Positions 6,756 to 14,882 of a stretch of 43,420 nt of DNA are shown here, piece after piece (positions within the stretch are counted from its first letter, which is position 1; every line of letters begins with the position of its first letter). The position numbers and the translations under genes are program-made. Below the pieces are notes generated by a model. The model had not been told where the DNA came from. It saw only the letters and a program-made list of their open reading frames with translations, and did no database searches. Origin of the DNA: a virus; the IMG/VR virus record IMGVR_UViG_3300048592_000523, positions 1 through 43,420 of that record; one strand, 5' to 3'.

Positions 6756-7824
6756 ACTCCACAAGGCGCTGGAGTTGGCGTACGCGGGCGAGGTGTACTT
6801 GCCCGCAACGCATCGAACGGTGTTGGGCCGCGATGGTGTTGATCCCGGCAAGGCCAAGCACTGGAGCGAATACGGCGCAGACCTGAGCCGCATCATCGAA
6901 GGTATCTCGGTGCATGCAGATGGTTGCCCATCGTTTGTCATGAGTCCGACTGTGTGCCGCATGATGGAGGGCCGCATGGTGGACTTTCAAAAGTCGATGG
7001 TGGATTTGAAAGAGGCCGAGATGCTTGGCCTGCCGTTCCCGATCATGAATGTTGAATTCGATTACACCACTGGTGCCAACACCACCGCGCGTGCGCTGGT
7101 GCACATGAGCGACCTGCACAGCGAGGAGGTGCAGGACGGATTCAAGTACGCCATGCTTGGCGAGGATGCCAACCTGAATCCAAGATACAAGGCCGCTGCC
7201 TACAAGCAGTTCAAGGAATTGCTGGAGGACAAAAGCTTTGACGTGCTGGTGGAGATCGGGCGCATCGAAAAGGATGACCACGGCGATTACCTGATTTACT
7301 CGCCTAACTACACGTTTGTCGGCATCCAGCGCGGGCCTGATGGCGAGCCATGGGTGAAAACATCGGCGCGGCAGTTTGCGTACTACGAGCCATCTGCTGC
7401 GCTGGACGAGGTGTCCGAGGTCATACAGCGGCGCGATGCGCACGTGGCCTTGTACGCGTTCATCTGTGCCACGCTGATTTACAACACGCAGGGCATCGAA
7501 AAGGAACGCATCGACTGCGAGAAGCTGAATAAGAAACGCAGGGCAAGCGGCAAGCCAACCATTGCGCAGCATCATTACCTGTACATCGACCGCGTGTATC
7601 GCAGCACCAAGGCCGAGGACAGCAGCAGTGAAAAGTACGACGAGCGAAAACACCCGCGCCCGCACTGGAGGCGCGCGCACGTGCGTGGTGTTCGGTTCGG
7701 CAAAGGGCGCACCGAGATCAAGCCAATGAAGATACCGGCGCGCATTGTTGCTTGGAATGGCAAAGGCCCCGAACCTGACAAACCTAGCACCACCACCATT
7801 GTCAAAACCCGGAGGCAAAAGTGA
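6733..7824 (+). CDS. Conserved phage hypothetical protein with RPHWRRAHVR C-terminal motif
   Basis: A 363-residue protein. ATG 6733 is preferred; the frame is open further upstream but that part lies inside the previous gene. The first 300 residues are mixed alpha/beta without a clear motif. The C-terminus has RPHWRRAHVRGVRFGKGRTE followed by KPMKIPARIV, a pattern (H.RRGH.R....G..R...I.P..V) seen at the end of many phage hypothetical proteins of unknown role. It is placed directly before, and overlaps, the primase gene by one base, so it may work in replication; this is inference from context. Confidence 0.65.
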   Translation: MATTVQSKLHKALELAYAGEVYLPATHRTVLGRDGVDPGKAKHWSEYGADLSRIIEGISVHADGCPSFVMSPTVCRMMEGRMVDFQKSMVDLKEAEMLGLPFPIMNVEFDYTTGANTTARALVHMSDLHSEEVQDGFKYAMLGEDANLNPRYKAAAYKQFKELLEDKSFDVLVEIGRIEKDDHGDYLIYSPNYTFVGIQRGPDGEPWVKTSARQFAYYEPSAALDEVSEVIQRRDAHVALYAFICATLIYNTQGIEKERIDCEKLNKKRRASGKPTIAQHHYLYIDRVYRSTKAEDSSSEKYDERKHPRPHWRRAHVRGVRFGKGRTEIKPMKIPARIVAWNGKGPEPDKPSTTTIVKTRRQK

Positions 7825-8828
7825 TGTTTGACTTGCGTGCCTTCTTTGACCAGCACGGCATCAAGTACCGCACCAGCGGTGCCAACGTGTCCCGGGGCAA
7901 CATCGCAATCCACTGCCCGTTTTGCGGACCCGACGATCCTAGTGAGCACTTGTCGGTCAACATCGAGGGCAAGGGCTGGCGGTGCTGGCGGCACCCTGAC
8001 CACCGTGGCAAATCGCCTGCACGCCTTGTGCGGGCGCTGCTGCGGTGTTCGATGGACAAGGCCCGCGAGATCGTTGGCCATAGCGTGTTCCTACCCGAGG
8101 ACTTTGGCGACCGTGTCAAAGCCTTGTTTGCCAGCAACGATGATGCGCCCGAGGTGGATGACTTGCCGCTGCCTGATGAATTCAGGCGCTTAGGTGGCCA
8201 GCCATCTGCGCGGCCGTTTGTGCGGTATTTGACCGACCGTGGTTTCACACCGCTGCAGATTGGCAAGATGACCAACCGCTATGGCATCCGGTATGCAATC
8301 GAGGGTTCATACCAAGGGCGCATCATCTTCCCCGTAACGTATGACGGGGAATTGGTGTCATGGACCGGGCGCAGCATTTCAAAGAATGCAACGCTGCGGT
8401 ACAAGACGCTAAGCACCGATGAAGAGTCGGCCGACCGCGAAGGCTACCGCCCGGCGCTTGGTGCAATTTCGCATTATCTGCTTTGGTTCGATGAACTGGA
8501 GGACACAGGTGGCGAGTTGCTGGTGCTGTGCGAGGGACCATTTGATGCGCTTAAGGTGGACGTGCTTGGCCGCAGCCAAGGCATTCGTGCGACCTGCTTC
8601 TTTACGGCCGCACCAACCGAGGCGCAGGTGGACTTGCTGCACACCCTTGCGCGGCGGTTCGACCGGGTGCTGCTGTTGCTCGATAAGGGCACAGTGAGTC
8701 TTGGCATGCGGGTTAGCCAGCAACTTGCGTCGGTGCGCGTAGACTCGGCGCACCTACCAAAAGCCTTGAAAGACCCGGGGGAATTTACCCGGGACTCGTT
8801 CGCCAAATTTTTCCTTGCCCACCGCTAG
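7824..8828 (+). CDS. DnaG-type DNA primase (zinc finger plus TOPRIM)
   Basis: A 334-residue primase that would make RNA primers for the family A polymerase. The N-terminal zinc-binding domain has C31-x2-C34 and C54-x2-H57 in the CHC2 pattern (IHCPFCG, then WRCWRH). A TOPRIM domain follows, with LCEGPFDALK containing the conserved Glu at about 237, and LLLLDKG with Asp at about 287. The Asp-x-Asp of classical TOPRIM is reduced to one clear Asp, which is unusual. There is no DnaB-interacting C-terminal domain, so the protein is short compared with bacterial DnaG (about 580 residues). GGAGG at 7811-7815 and a one-base overlap with the preceding stop support ATG 7824. Confidence 0.85.
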   Translation: MFDLRAFFDQHGIKYRTSGANVSRGNIAIHCPFCGPDDPSEHLSVNIEGKGWRCWRHPDHRGKSPARLVRALLRCSMDKAREIVGHSVFLPEDFGDRVKALFASNDDAPEVDDLPLPDEFRRLGGQPSARPFVRYLTDRGFTPLQIGKMTNRYGIRYAIEGSYQGRIIFPVTYDGELVSWTGRSISKNATLRYKTLSTDEESADREGYRPALGAISHYLLWFDELEDTGGELLVLCEGPFDALKVDVLGRSQGIRATCFFTAAPTEAQVDLLHTLARRFDRVLLLLDKGTVSLGMRVSQQLASVRVDSAHLPKALKDPGEFTRDSFAKFFLAHR

Positions 8829-8878
8829 GGCACGGCGCTACCCTGTAACCCCGGGCATGGTGGGAGGACTCCAAATTG

Positions 8879-9439
8879 ATGCCAATGGACAACGGCGCGC
8901 GGCACTGGCTGCTGCGTACGGCGAAGCTGAATCTCTGGCGCGTCGCCACGTTCTACGACCTAAGCGACCTGATACAAGATGGCTGCCTTGTTTGGTGCAA
9001 GGTGACCAGCAAGTACGAGCGGCAGGCGGGCACCACGCTTAAGCGTGCCCACCTGATGGCGTTATTCAAACGCAGCTATATGAACCACCTGCACGACTTG
9101 GCCAACGAGCGGACCAAGCTGCAGGAGGTGTTGGTGTCTGATTTGATCGCAGGCTCCAGCATGATAAGCGAGTACGACATTTGGGACCGGTACGTGAAAG
9201 CACCGGCCGATGAATTGGACCACGCACTGCTCCTCGTTGAAATGGACCCTGTTGCAAAGCAGGCGATATTGATGATGGAGTCCGATGAAGGTGCACGGCT
9301 TTTGCGCCTGCCTGCGCGCAAGCGCATCAAGCCCCGACTACCCGAAACCGACGAGGACCGCGTACGCCAGATGATGGGCGTGGCTGATGACGCGCCTGCG
9401 GTACTGCCGCAGGTGAAATCGGCCCTGCTTAGCGCCTAG
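8879..9439 (+). CDS. Sigma-70 region 2-like protein
   Basis: A 186-residue protein. Residues 10-85 read LLRTAKLNLWRVATFYDLSD then LIQDGCLVWCKVTSKYE and MALFKRSYMNHLHDLANER, which follow the pattern of sigma factor region 2 (DL..DLIQEG....... KF....F..Y....I.N...D..R). A region 4 helix-turn-helix is not obvious in the C-terminal half, so it may be a degenerate sigma factor, an anti-host polymerase-binding protein, or an unrelated helical protein. Start is ATG 8879 (GGGAGG at 8862-8867); TTG 8876 is an alternative with better spacing. If functional it could direct transcription from the GTATGTATAG sites at 9441 and 16252. The call is moderate. Confidence 0.55.
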   Translation: MPMDNGARHWLLRTAKLNLWRVATFYDLSDLIQDGCLVWCKVTSKYERQAGTTLKRAHLMALFKRSYMNHLHDLANERTKLQEVLVSDLIAGSSMISEYDIWDRYVKAPADELDHALLLVEMDPVAKQAILMMESDEGARLLRLPARKRIKPRLPETDEDRVRQMMGVADDAPAVLPQVKSALLSA

Positions 9440-9440
9440 C

Positions 9441-9458
9441 GTATGTATAGGTGAGGGA
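9441..9458 (+). promoter_or_regulatory. Repeated promoter-like element GTATGTATAG, copy 1
   Basis: GTATGTATAG (9441-9450) followed four bases later by GGGA. The same 10-mer followed by the same GGGA spacing occurs at 16252-16269, also immediately after a stop codon and upstream of a gene start. No -35 hexamer is apparent at 17 bases, so it may be an extended -10 or a phage-specific promoter. Confidence 0.4.
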
Positions 9459-9477
9459 AGGTTTCTAAGCCATCGAT

Positions 9478-9534
9478 GCAGCGCCCCGGCGCTGCCTTGG
9501 TACAGGTGCCCGCTAAGCGGGCGGTTGGCACCTG
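9478..9534 (+). terminator. Tandem hairpins between 8879 and 9579 genes
   Basis: GCAGCGC (9478-9484) pairs with GCGCTGC (9489-9495) around CCCG. CAGGTGCC (9503-9510) pairs with GGCACCTG (9527-9534), and an alternative inner stem CCCGC/GCGGG (9509-9521) is possible. No T-run follows. The structures sit between the promoter-like element and the TTG start at 9579, so they could be leader elements. Confidence 0.45.
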
Positions 9535-9578
9535 CAACGTAATGCCCGGGCGTCCCCTAGAATGTTGGGAGGCACGTT

Positions 9579-10670
9579 TTGAGTCAGATCGAAAAAGAGA
9601 TTCTGAAAGCTACAGGGCTGAAAGGCCCCAAGGCTGCGGAGGATATCCAAGCGTACCTTGAACGGCTGGCGCTTGGTGCCGACAAGTTATCCGATTCGCA
9701 GTTCAACAAGCTTTCGGATGAAGCGCAGGAATGGTTGAACGATGCATCCGAGGTGGTGCTCGCCAACAAAGGCAAGCCTGCCAAGAAAAAGAAGGACATC
9801 GAACCGTTCCCCGATGCCGAGCCTGATGACGAGGACGAGGCGGATGATGAACCGCGCGGCAAGTCAAAGGCCAAGGCCAAGGGCGGCAAGCGCCGCGCTG
9901 CGGACGAGGACGATGATGACGACGCGGATTCCGATTCCGATGATTCGGATTCGGATGACGAGGACGAGGACGACGAGCCTGCGCCCCGCAAGGGCAAGGG
10001 CAAGCCTGCTGCAAAATCGAAATCCAAATCGCGGCGTGATGCCGACGAGGACGATGATGATGATGCAGATTCCGATTCGGATTCCGACGAGGATGAAGAT
10101 GACGAGCCTGCGCCGCGCAAGCGCAAGCAGCGCGATGCAGATGACGACGAGGACGAGGACGACGAGCCTGCTCCTCGCCGCAAAGCGAAATCCAAATCGC
10201 GCCGTGCGGCCGACGAGGACGACGATGACGATTCGGATTCTGATTCCGATGATTCGGATTCGGATGACGAGGACGACGAGCCTGCCCCGCGCCAGCGCGG
10301 CAAGGCCAAGTCGGCAAAGCGTTCGCGTGATGCCGATGACGACGACAGCGATGACGCTGACGGCGATTCCAACGATGAAGATGACGAGGGCGATATGGCT
10401 ACCAAGAAGTCCAAGGCCAAGAAGGGCGGCACCACCAAGAAGGCTGCAGACAAGAAGAGCACCGGCACCGGCAGCGGCGGTGGTGTGAACTACGAGGTGC
10501 GGCGCATGATCGTCAAGAATCCGCGCCAGAGCTTCGAGCAGATCGAAAAGGCACTCAAGAAGGCTGGGCACAAGGGGCTGAGCGCGGCCACGATCCGCGC
10601 AGCCATCAGCGGCACGCTGCAGATCTTGCGTATCGCCAAGGAGCTTGGGCTGCCCAAGGGCGAATTCTAA
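9579..10670 (+). CDS. Acidic repeat protein with folded C-terminal domain
   Basis: A 363-residue protein starting at TTG 9579, chosen because GGGAGG (9567-9572) is six bases upstream and no ATG fits. Residues 1-60 form a helical domain. Residues 80-285 are low-complexity: long runs of Asp/Ser/Glu interrupted at intervals by basic DEPAPRK/R-type modules. Residues 300-363 form a small helical domain (RQSFEQIEKALKKAGHKGLS then ATIRAAISGTLQILR) resembling a winged-helix or SAP-like DNA-binding fold. The same DEPAPR modules occur in the ssDNA-binding protein at 17025. A scaffold or DNA-mimic role in the replication complex is possible but unproven. Long direct repeats in the Asp block make length variation between isolates likely. 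Confidence 0.7.
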   Translation: MSQIEKEILKATGLKGPKAAEDIQAYLERLALGADKLSDSQFNKLSDEAQEWLNDASEVVLANKGKPAKKKKDIEPFPDAEPDDEDEADDEPRGKSKAKAKGGKRRAADEDDDDDADSDSDDSDSDDEDEDDEPAPRKGKGKPAAKSKSKSRRDADEDDDDDADSDSDSDEDEDDEPAPRKRKQRDADDDEDEDDEPAPRRKAKSKSRRAADEDDDDDSDSDSDDSDSDDEDDEPAPRQRGKAKSAKRSRDADDDDSDDADGDSNDEDDEGDMATKKSKAKKGGTTKKAADKKSTGTGSGGGVNYEVRRMIVKNPRQSFEQIEKALKKAGHKGLSAATIRAAISGTLQILRIAKELGLPKGEF

Positions 10671-10859
10671 CCCGCCCCGGTCGGCTCGCCACCGGCTGAC
10701 GTGCGGCCCCCGGGTGCTACCAGCTTGCCCGGGGGCTGCCCACCAGCCCCACACAGGCCCGCGCCTGTGCCGCTAAAACGCCCGGGCGGCTACCCCAGCC
10801 GCCCCCGGTCCAGCAAAACGCGCCCATCAGGCTTATTTCGGTTTATACAGGGGGCAGGG
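10671..10859 (+). other. Intergenic region with three tandem perfect hairpins
   Basis: Three perfect stems follow each other: GCCCCCGGG (10706-10714) with CCCGGGGGC (10728-10736); CACAGGC (10752-10758) with GCCTGTG (10763-10769); GGGCGGCT (10784-10791) with AGCCGCCC (10797-10804). None has a T-run. The region ends AGGCTTATTTCGG, TTTATACAG, then the start TTG at 10860. TATACA (10844-10849) could be a -10 only 11 bases before the start codon, which would make a very short leader. Its words GCAAAACGCGCC and AGCTTGCCCGGG also occur at 403-660. Confidence 0.55.
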
Positions 10860-11132
10860 TTGCCAAAGAAACCAGCCAAACGGGGGGCCAAGGCCCCCAG
10901 CGCCAAGCAGCCGCCCGCCCGGGCGGCTTTGCCGTCCGACCACCACTTTCCCGACGACTTTGTGCTGGCCATCAGCGACGCGGTGTACCGCGAGCGGCTG
11001 GGGCCTAAAGCCGTTGTCCGCCTGCTTGCCGAACCACGCGGCGAGGCATCACTGCGCGCCCGCGCCATCGCATACAACTCAATCACACGCGCGTACCTGC
11101 GTGTGCTGCAAACGAAAGGGCTGTTGAAATGA
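10860..11132 (+). CDS. Hypothetical basic protein (90 aa)
   Basis: The start is taken as TTG 10860, behind GGGGGCAGGG; upstream sequence in this frame encodes Pro/Arg-rich residues over the hairpins and is unlikely to be translated. The N-terminus is Lys/Ala/Pro-rich and basic (about 25 residues), followed by a helical domain DDFVLAISDAVYRERLGPKA then AIAYNSITRAYLRVLQTK. This second part is plausible as a small DNA-binding helix bundle. The stop overlaps the next ATG (ATGA), so it is coupled to the sliding clamp gene. No family recognised. Confidence 0.55.
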   Translation: MPKKPAKRGAKAPSAKQPPARAALPSDHHFPDDFVLAISDAVYRERLGPKAVVRLLAEPRGEASLRARAIAYNSITRAYLRVLQTKGLLK

Positions 11133-12226
11133 ATCGCTCCGACCTGATTGCGCGGCTCGACCTGCTTGCGCCTGCAGTGACCAAAAACGAAACGCTGATA
11201 AAGCTGACTCACTATTGGTTCACTGGCGACCGCGTGATCGCGGACAACACTATCATCCACATGCAGGCCCCGCTAAAGACTCCCTTTGCCGGTGGTGTGC
11301 CCGGCATGCGCTTGCTGGGGCTGCTCAAGGCGTCACGCTTCAAGGAGTGCAAATTCGAAAGCGGGCACAGCGACGAGTTGCTGATCAAGGCAGTCGGCTC
11401 GTCGACCAAACTTTCCTTTGCGATGCTACCAGCCACCGAGGCACGTGCCATCAGCAAGCCGCGCACCATGGACAAGGACAACACGTTCACGGTCAACCGC
11501 AAGCGGCTGGAGCGGGCCATCGGCGTGCAGATGCTATCGGTGGCCAAGGGCGAGGCAACGTTCGGCATGAGCGGTGTCACGTTCATTGGGCGCGGCAACG
11601 TGCTGGACCTGTACAGCACCAACGATGCGCAGCTATCCCATTCGCAACTCAAGATCACAAGCGGATCGTGGAAGGGCCGCGCGGTGGTGCCGGTTGAATT
11701 CCTGCGCACGCTGCTTGCCGTGACCGATGATGGTGCCAAGGAGGTGCCGCTGGAAATCGAATCCGATGCAGGCGACAAATCCTACATCATGACCAAAGGC
11801 AAGTACGGCATTGTGCTGGTTGGCTCGCTGCCGGTGCCACCTGCCACGCACACCAAACCCATGAACTTTGACAAGATCATGGAGGTCTTTTACCCGCCCG
11901 AGGTGCAAAAGAAGCTGGTGCCGATCCCGACCAAGATGGAGCTTGTGCTTGAACGCGCCAGCATCATCGAAAGCGATAGCGCCGACGAGATCATGACCGA
12001 CATCGAGGTGGCTGGCACCAAGGCCACCTTTAGCACCAAGTCAAAGAAGGGTGACGCATGGGATGAGGTGGAGTTGGCAAGCAGCGCCAAGGCCAGCATC
12101 ACGGTCAGCCCCAAGCGGGTGCGCGAAGGCATCGGCACGTTTGTCAACATGGCCATCACTGACCGCGCGTTCATCATGGAGGGCAACGGCGCGCAGTATT
12201 TCGTGGTGCCCGGCAAGCGGGAGTAA
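11129..12226 (+). CDS. Probable DNA polymerase sliding clamp (beta-clamp-like)
   Basis: A 365-residue protein, the usual length for bacterial beta clamps (about 366). It is composed of three similar stretches of alternating beta strands and a helix: residues 1-120, 120-240 and 240-365, each with strands such as LTHYWFTGDRVIADNTIIHM and NVLDLYSTNDAQLSHSQLKI that resemble the clamp repeat (strand, D-x-y strand, long helix). The last residues (AQYFVVPGKRE) recall the beta-clamp C-terminus VMPMRL. The clamp would encircle DNA and tether the polymerase encoded at 12321; the DnaX-type loader at 15274 supports this. Sequence similarity to cellular clamps is weak, so the call depends on length, repeat pattern and neighbours. 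Confidence 0.6.
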   Translation: MNRSDLIARLDLLAPAVTKNETLIKLTHYWFTGDRVIADNTIIHMQAPLKTPFAGGVPGMRLLGLLKASRFKECKFESGHSDELLIKAVGSSTKLSFAMLPATEARAISKPRTMDKDNTFTVNRKRLERAIGVQMLSVAKGEATFGMSGVTFIGRGNVLDLYSTNDAQLSHSQLKITSGSWKGRAVVPVEFLRTLLAVTDDGAKEVPLEIESDAGDKSYIMTKGKYGIVLVGSLPVPPATHTKPMNFDKIMEVFYPPEVQKKLVPIPTKMELVLERASIIESDSADEIMTDIEVAGTKATFSTKSKKGDAWDEVELASSAKASITVSPKRVREGIGTFVNMAITDRAFIMEGNGAQYFVVPGKRE

Positions 12227-12231
12227 CCACC

Positions 12232-12318
12232 ATGTACGGGCCGCGTGAAAAGTTTGCCTGCTGCAAGTACGACGCTAAACGGCGCTGGTGGCGCGATAAA
12301 AAGATGGCAGGAGGTTGA
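12232..12318 (+). CDS. Tiny basic protein (28 aa), tentative
   Basis: ATG 12232 lies eight bases after GGGAG and its TGA (12316-12318) falls just before the polymerase TTG. The predicted product, with two adjacent Cys and KRRWWRDKK, is basic and aromatic. Its last codons contain the ribosome site of the polymerase gene (GGAGG 12310-12314), so translation of this frame could open that site. It could be a regulatory leader peptide or a chance frame. Confidence 0.35.
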   Translation: MYGPREKFACCKYDAKRRWWRDKKMAGG

Positions 12319-12320
12319 CT

Positions 12321-14882
12321 TTGGGATTCTACGAATACGACGAGAACCCGGTACAGGCCCCGACCAAAGTGAAGGGCCTATCGCTCGCGGCCCTGCACGC
12401 TGCCGGTTGCAGCCTGTGCCCGCTGGCCAAGAACAAAAAGGCGTGCAGCCCCGATATGAAGCCGAGCGGGGCAAAGCGCCCGCTCGTGTACATCCTTGGC
12501 GACCAGCCGTTGCGCGAGGATGACTTGGCTGACGAGCAAATGCGCGGCGACGCTGGCAAGTACCTGCGCAGGCTGATACCCGACGACTTTGACGATGCGA
12601 TCCGGTTCAACAATGCTGTGCGTACGCGCACGCCCAAGGACCGGGTGCCGGACCAAGTCGAAATCGAGTGCTGCAGGCCTAGCATCATCAAGGATATTGA
12701 AAGGCAGAAGCCGGTCGCAATCTTTGGCTTTGGCGCGTTGCCGCTGAAATGGGTAACGGACCAATCGCAAAGTCTGCCCAACTGGCGCGGCAAGCGCATG
12801 CCGGTAAAGATCGGCAGCCACACGTGCTGGTTTTACGTTTTCAACAGCCCTGCGGACATCATCGAGTCATGGCCCGAGTGGTACGAGCCGGGCAAAAGCA
12901 GCCGCAAGTGGGGCAGTGATATCGAGTTTGCGTTCCAACACGACCTGCGCACCGCGTTCAAGCAGGTGCGCAAAGGCCTGCCTAAGCCGGTGGTGCATTC
13001 GTTCGAGGATGCCGAGCGTGACGTGCGCTGGGTTACAGGCGCAAAGCCGGGCGACCTGCGCACGGTGCTGGATTGGTTTGATAAGTGCGAGGCTGCAGAC
13101 GCCTGCGGCTTTGACTACGAGACCAACGCGCTGCGGCCGTACCGTGATGGCAAGCTGTTGACGCTATCGCTTAGCATCGACGATGGCACGCTGGCATTCC
13201 CGCTCGACCACCGGCAAAGCCAATTCAGCAACGAGGACCGCGCCACCATACGCAAGCGGCTAAAGCGCTTCCTGTTGACGTCCAAGCACGTGCACAAGGC
13301 GGTGCACAACTTGGCGTTTGAACTGGAATGGTCGTGCGTCACCTTTAGCCGCGAGGTAGCGTTCACGCCAAAATGGGAATGCACGCAGTCGCAAAGCTTT
13401 GTGCTGGATACCCGGGCCTACGCACACTCGCTGGACTTCAAGTGCTATGAATACTTTGGCCTGCCCATCAAGGATATGACAACGACGCTGGACAAGAACA
13501 ACCTTGACGGCTGTGAGCTTGAGCAGGTGTTGCGTTACAACGGTGTCGACTCCAAGTACCACTTGCTGGTCTACCGCTACCAAGTGAAGCTGCTGCGCCA
13601 GCGCAAACTCGATTGGGTGTACGACGAGCACATGCGCCGCGTGCCTGCTGCAGTGCTAACGCAGGTGCAGGGCGTGCCGGTCGACCAAGCCACCGTCACC
13701 AAGTTTGATAAGCGGCTGCGCAAGGAATTGCGCGTGATCGAGGACAACATATTCAACGAGCCGGATACCGAGCGCTACGCCAAAAAGTTTGGCCACGAAT
13801 TCGAGCCGTCGAATCAGAACCATGTGAAGCGGTTGTTCAACGACCTGCTTAAGATGAACTTGGAAAAGACCGAGAAGCTTACGCTTGAAAAAGTAAAACA
13901 CCCGCTGGCAAAGCTGGTGCTGGAGCATCGCGGTGTTGCCAAGCTTAAGTCAACGTACGTGGACGTGCTGAAGCCCGAGTCGCCGCTGGTGTACCCGGAT
14001 GGCAAATTCCACGCGGTGATCGCCACCACCAAAGTGCGCACGTCTCGCACAAGCAGCGAAGACCCGAACGCGCAGAACTGGCCTAAGCGTGGTGCCAAGG
14101 TATTCATACGCGAGCAGGTGAAGGTTGATGATGACCACGTGATCGTGGCCATCGACTACGCGGGCATCCAAGGGCGCAATGTTGCAATGGAGTCGCTGGA
14201 CAAGCGGCTCACTGAATCGTTCTGGAATCACTACGACATCCACCACGACTGGCTTGAGCGGTTGATCCGGCGGTATCCCAAATTTCATAAGCTGACCAAA
14301 GAGCAGGACCCCAAGGAGTGGAAGGAAAAGCGGTCACTGGTGAAAAACCGTTTTGTGTTTCCTACCTTCTTTGGCGCGTACCCAAAGAAGCTGGCCACCG
14401 AGTTGCACGTGCCGCTTGATATTGGCGAAGGCCTGCGCGAGGAATTCTTTGGCGAGTTCCGTGACATTCACAAATGGCACGAGGTGCTAAAGGAAAATTT
14501 TGAACGCACTGGCTACGTCACAGGCCTTAGCGGTTATCGGCAGTACGCGCCCATCAGCCCCAACCAAATGATCAACAGCCCCATCCAAGCAGACGAATGC
14601 GTCATCGTGTGTGCTGCATGGGATTCGCTATCTCGCGAGCGTAACCGTTACCTGCAGCCGGTTATGATGATTCACGACGACCTGACTTTCATTTTTCCGC
14701 GCAAGCGGTTGGAGGAATACATCGACATCGCAGTCGACCACATGACGCGCATCAACTTCCCGTGGATCAACTGCCCGCTTGAGGTGGAGGTTAGCACCGG
14801 ACAAGATTGGGCCAACCTGAAGGAGATAGGCAAGTACGAGCGCGCACCGGGATGGAAATCATGGAAGCAAATCAGCGGTTGA
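12321..14882 (+). CDS. Family A DNA polymerase with N-terminal UDG-like domain
   Basis: An 853-residue replicative polymerase. TTG 12321 is chosen because GGAGG (12310-12314) is six bases before it. Residues 1-170 resemble family 4/5 uracil-DNA glycosylases: CSLC (C30, C33), GDQPLREDD, GDAGKYL, then ECCRPSI (C117/C118). One usual Fe-S cysteine is replaced (RTRTPKD instead of .CRPP.N) and the HPS motif reads NSP, so activity is doubtful. A DEDD exonuclease follows: D265-Y-E267, H329-N330...E334 (Glu where Asp is usual), and YNGVD with D410. The polymerase domain has motif A IDYAGIQ (D612), motif B KNRFVFPTFFGAY (from K675) and motif C HDDL (H785-D787). SPO1-type phages have a comparable fusion. 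The last 13 codons are duplicated downstream at 15281-15322 (see findings). Confidence 0.9.
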   Translation: MGFYEYDENPVQAPTKVKGLSLAALHAAGCSLCPLAKNKKACSPDMKPSGAKRPLVYILGDQPLREDDLADEQMRGDAGKYLRRLIPDDFDDAIRFNNAVRTRTPKDRVPDQVEIECCRPSIIKDIERQKPVAIFGFGALPLKWVTDQSQSLPNWRGKRMPVKIGSHTCWFYVFNSPADIIESWPEWYEPGKSSRKWGSDIEFAFQHDLRTAFKQVRKGLPKPVVHSFEDAERDVRWVTGAKPGDLRTVLDWFDKCEAADACGFDYETNALRPYRDGKLLTLSLSIDDGTLAFPLDHRQSQFSNEDRATIRKRLKRFLLTSKHVHKAVHNLAFELEWSCVTFSREVAFTPKWECTQSQSFVLDTRAYAHSLDFKCYEYFGLPIKDMTTTLDKNNLDGCELEQVLRYNGVDSKYHLLVYRYQVKLLRQRKLDWVYDEHMRRVPAAVLTQVQGVPVDQATVTKFDKRLRKELRVIEDNIFNEPDTERYAKKFGHEFEPSNQNHVKRLFNDLLKMNLEKTEKLTLEKVKHPLAKLVLEHRGVAKLKSTYVDVLKPESPLVYPDGKFHAVIATTKVRTSRTSSEDPNAQNWPKRGAKVFIREQVKVDDDHVIVAIDYAGIQGRNVAMESLDKRLTESFWNHYDIHHDWLERLIRRYPKFHKLTKEQDPKEWKEKRSLVKNRFVFPTFFGAYPKKLATELHVPLDIGEGLREEFFGEFRDIHKWHEVLKENFERTGYVTGLSGYRQYAPISPNQMINSPIQADECVIVCAAWDSLSRERNRYLQPVMMIHDDLTFIFPRKRLEEYIDIAVDHMTRINFPWINCPLEVEVSTGQDWANLKEIGKYERAPGWKSWKQISG
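14844..14857 (+). repeat. 14-bp direct repeat, left copy (polymerase 3' end)
   Basis: GCACCGGGATGGAA, identical at 15284-15297, exactly 440 bp away. It encodes APGWK in the polymerase frame and the first codons of the inserted homing-type gene in the other frame. Confidence 0.9.

Noticed and set aside
6637-7818. Minus-strand frame of 393 codons
   Set aside because: Lies fully opposite the 6733 gene; no ribosome site, and the + strand product has the recognisable C-terminal motif.
9584-10468. Long minus-strand frame of almost only Ser residues
   Set aside because: It is the mirror of the Asp-rich coding repeats on the + strand, an expected artefact of GAC/GAT/TCC composition.
10706-10804. 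Tandem hairpins considered as a CRISPR-like or tRNA-like array
   Set aside because: The three stems have different sequences and no regular spacers; no tRNA arms are present.
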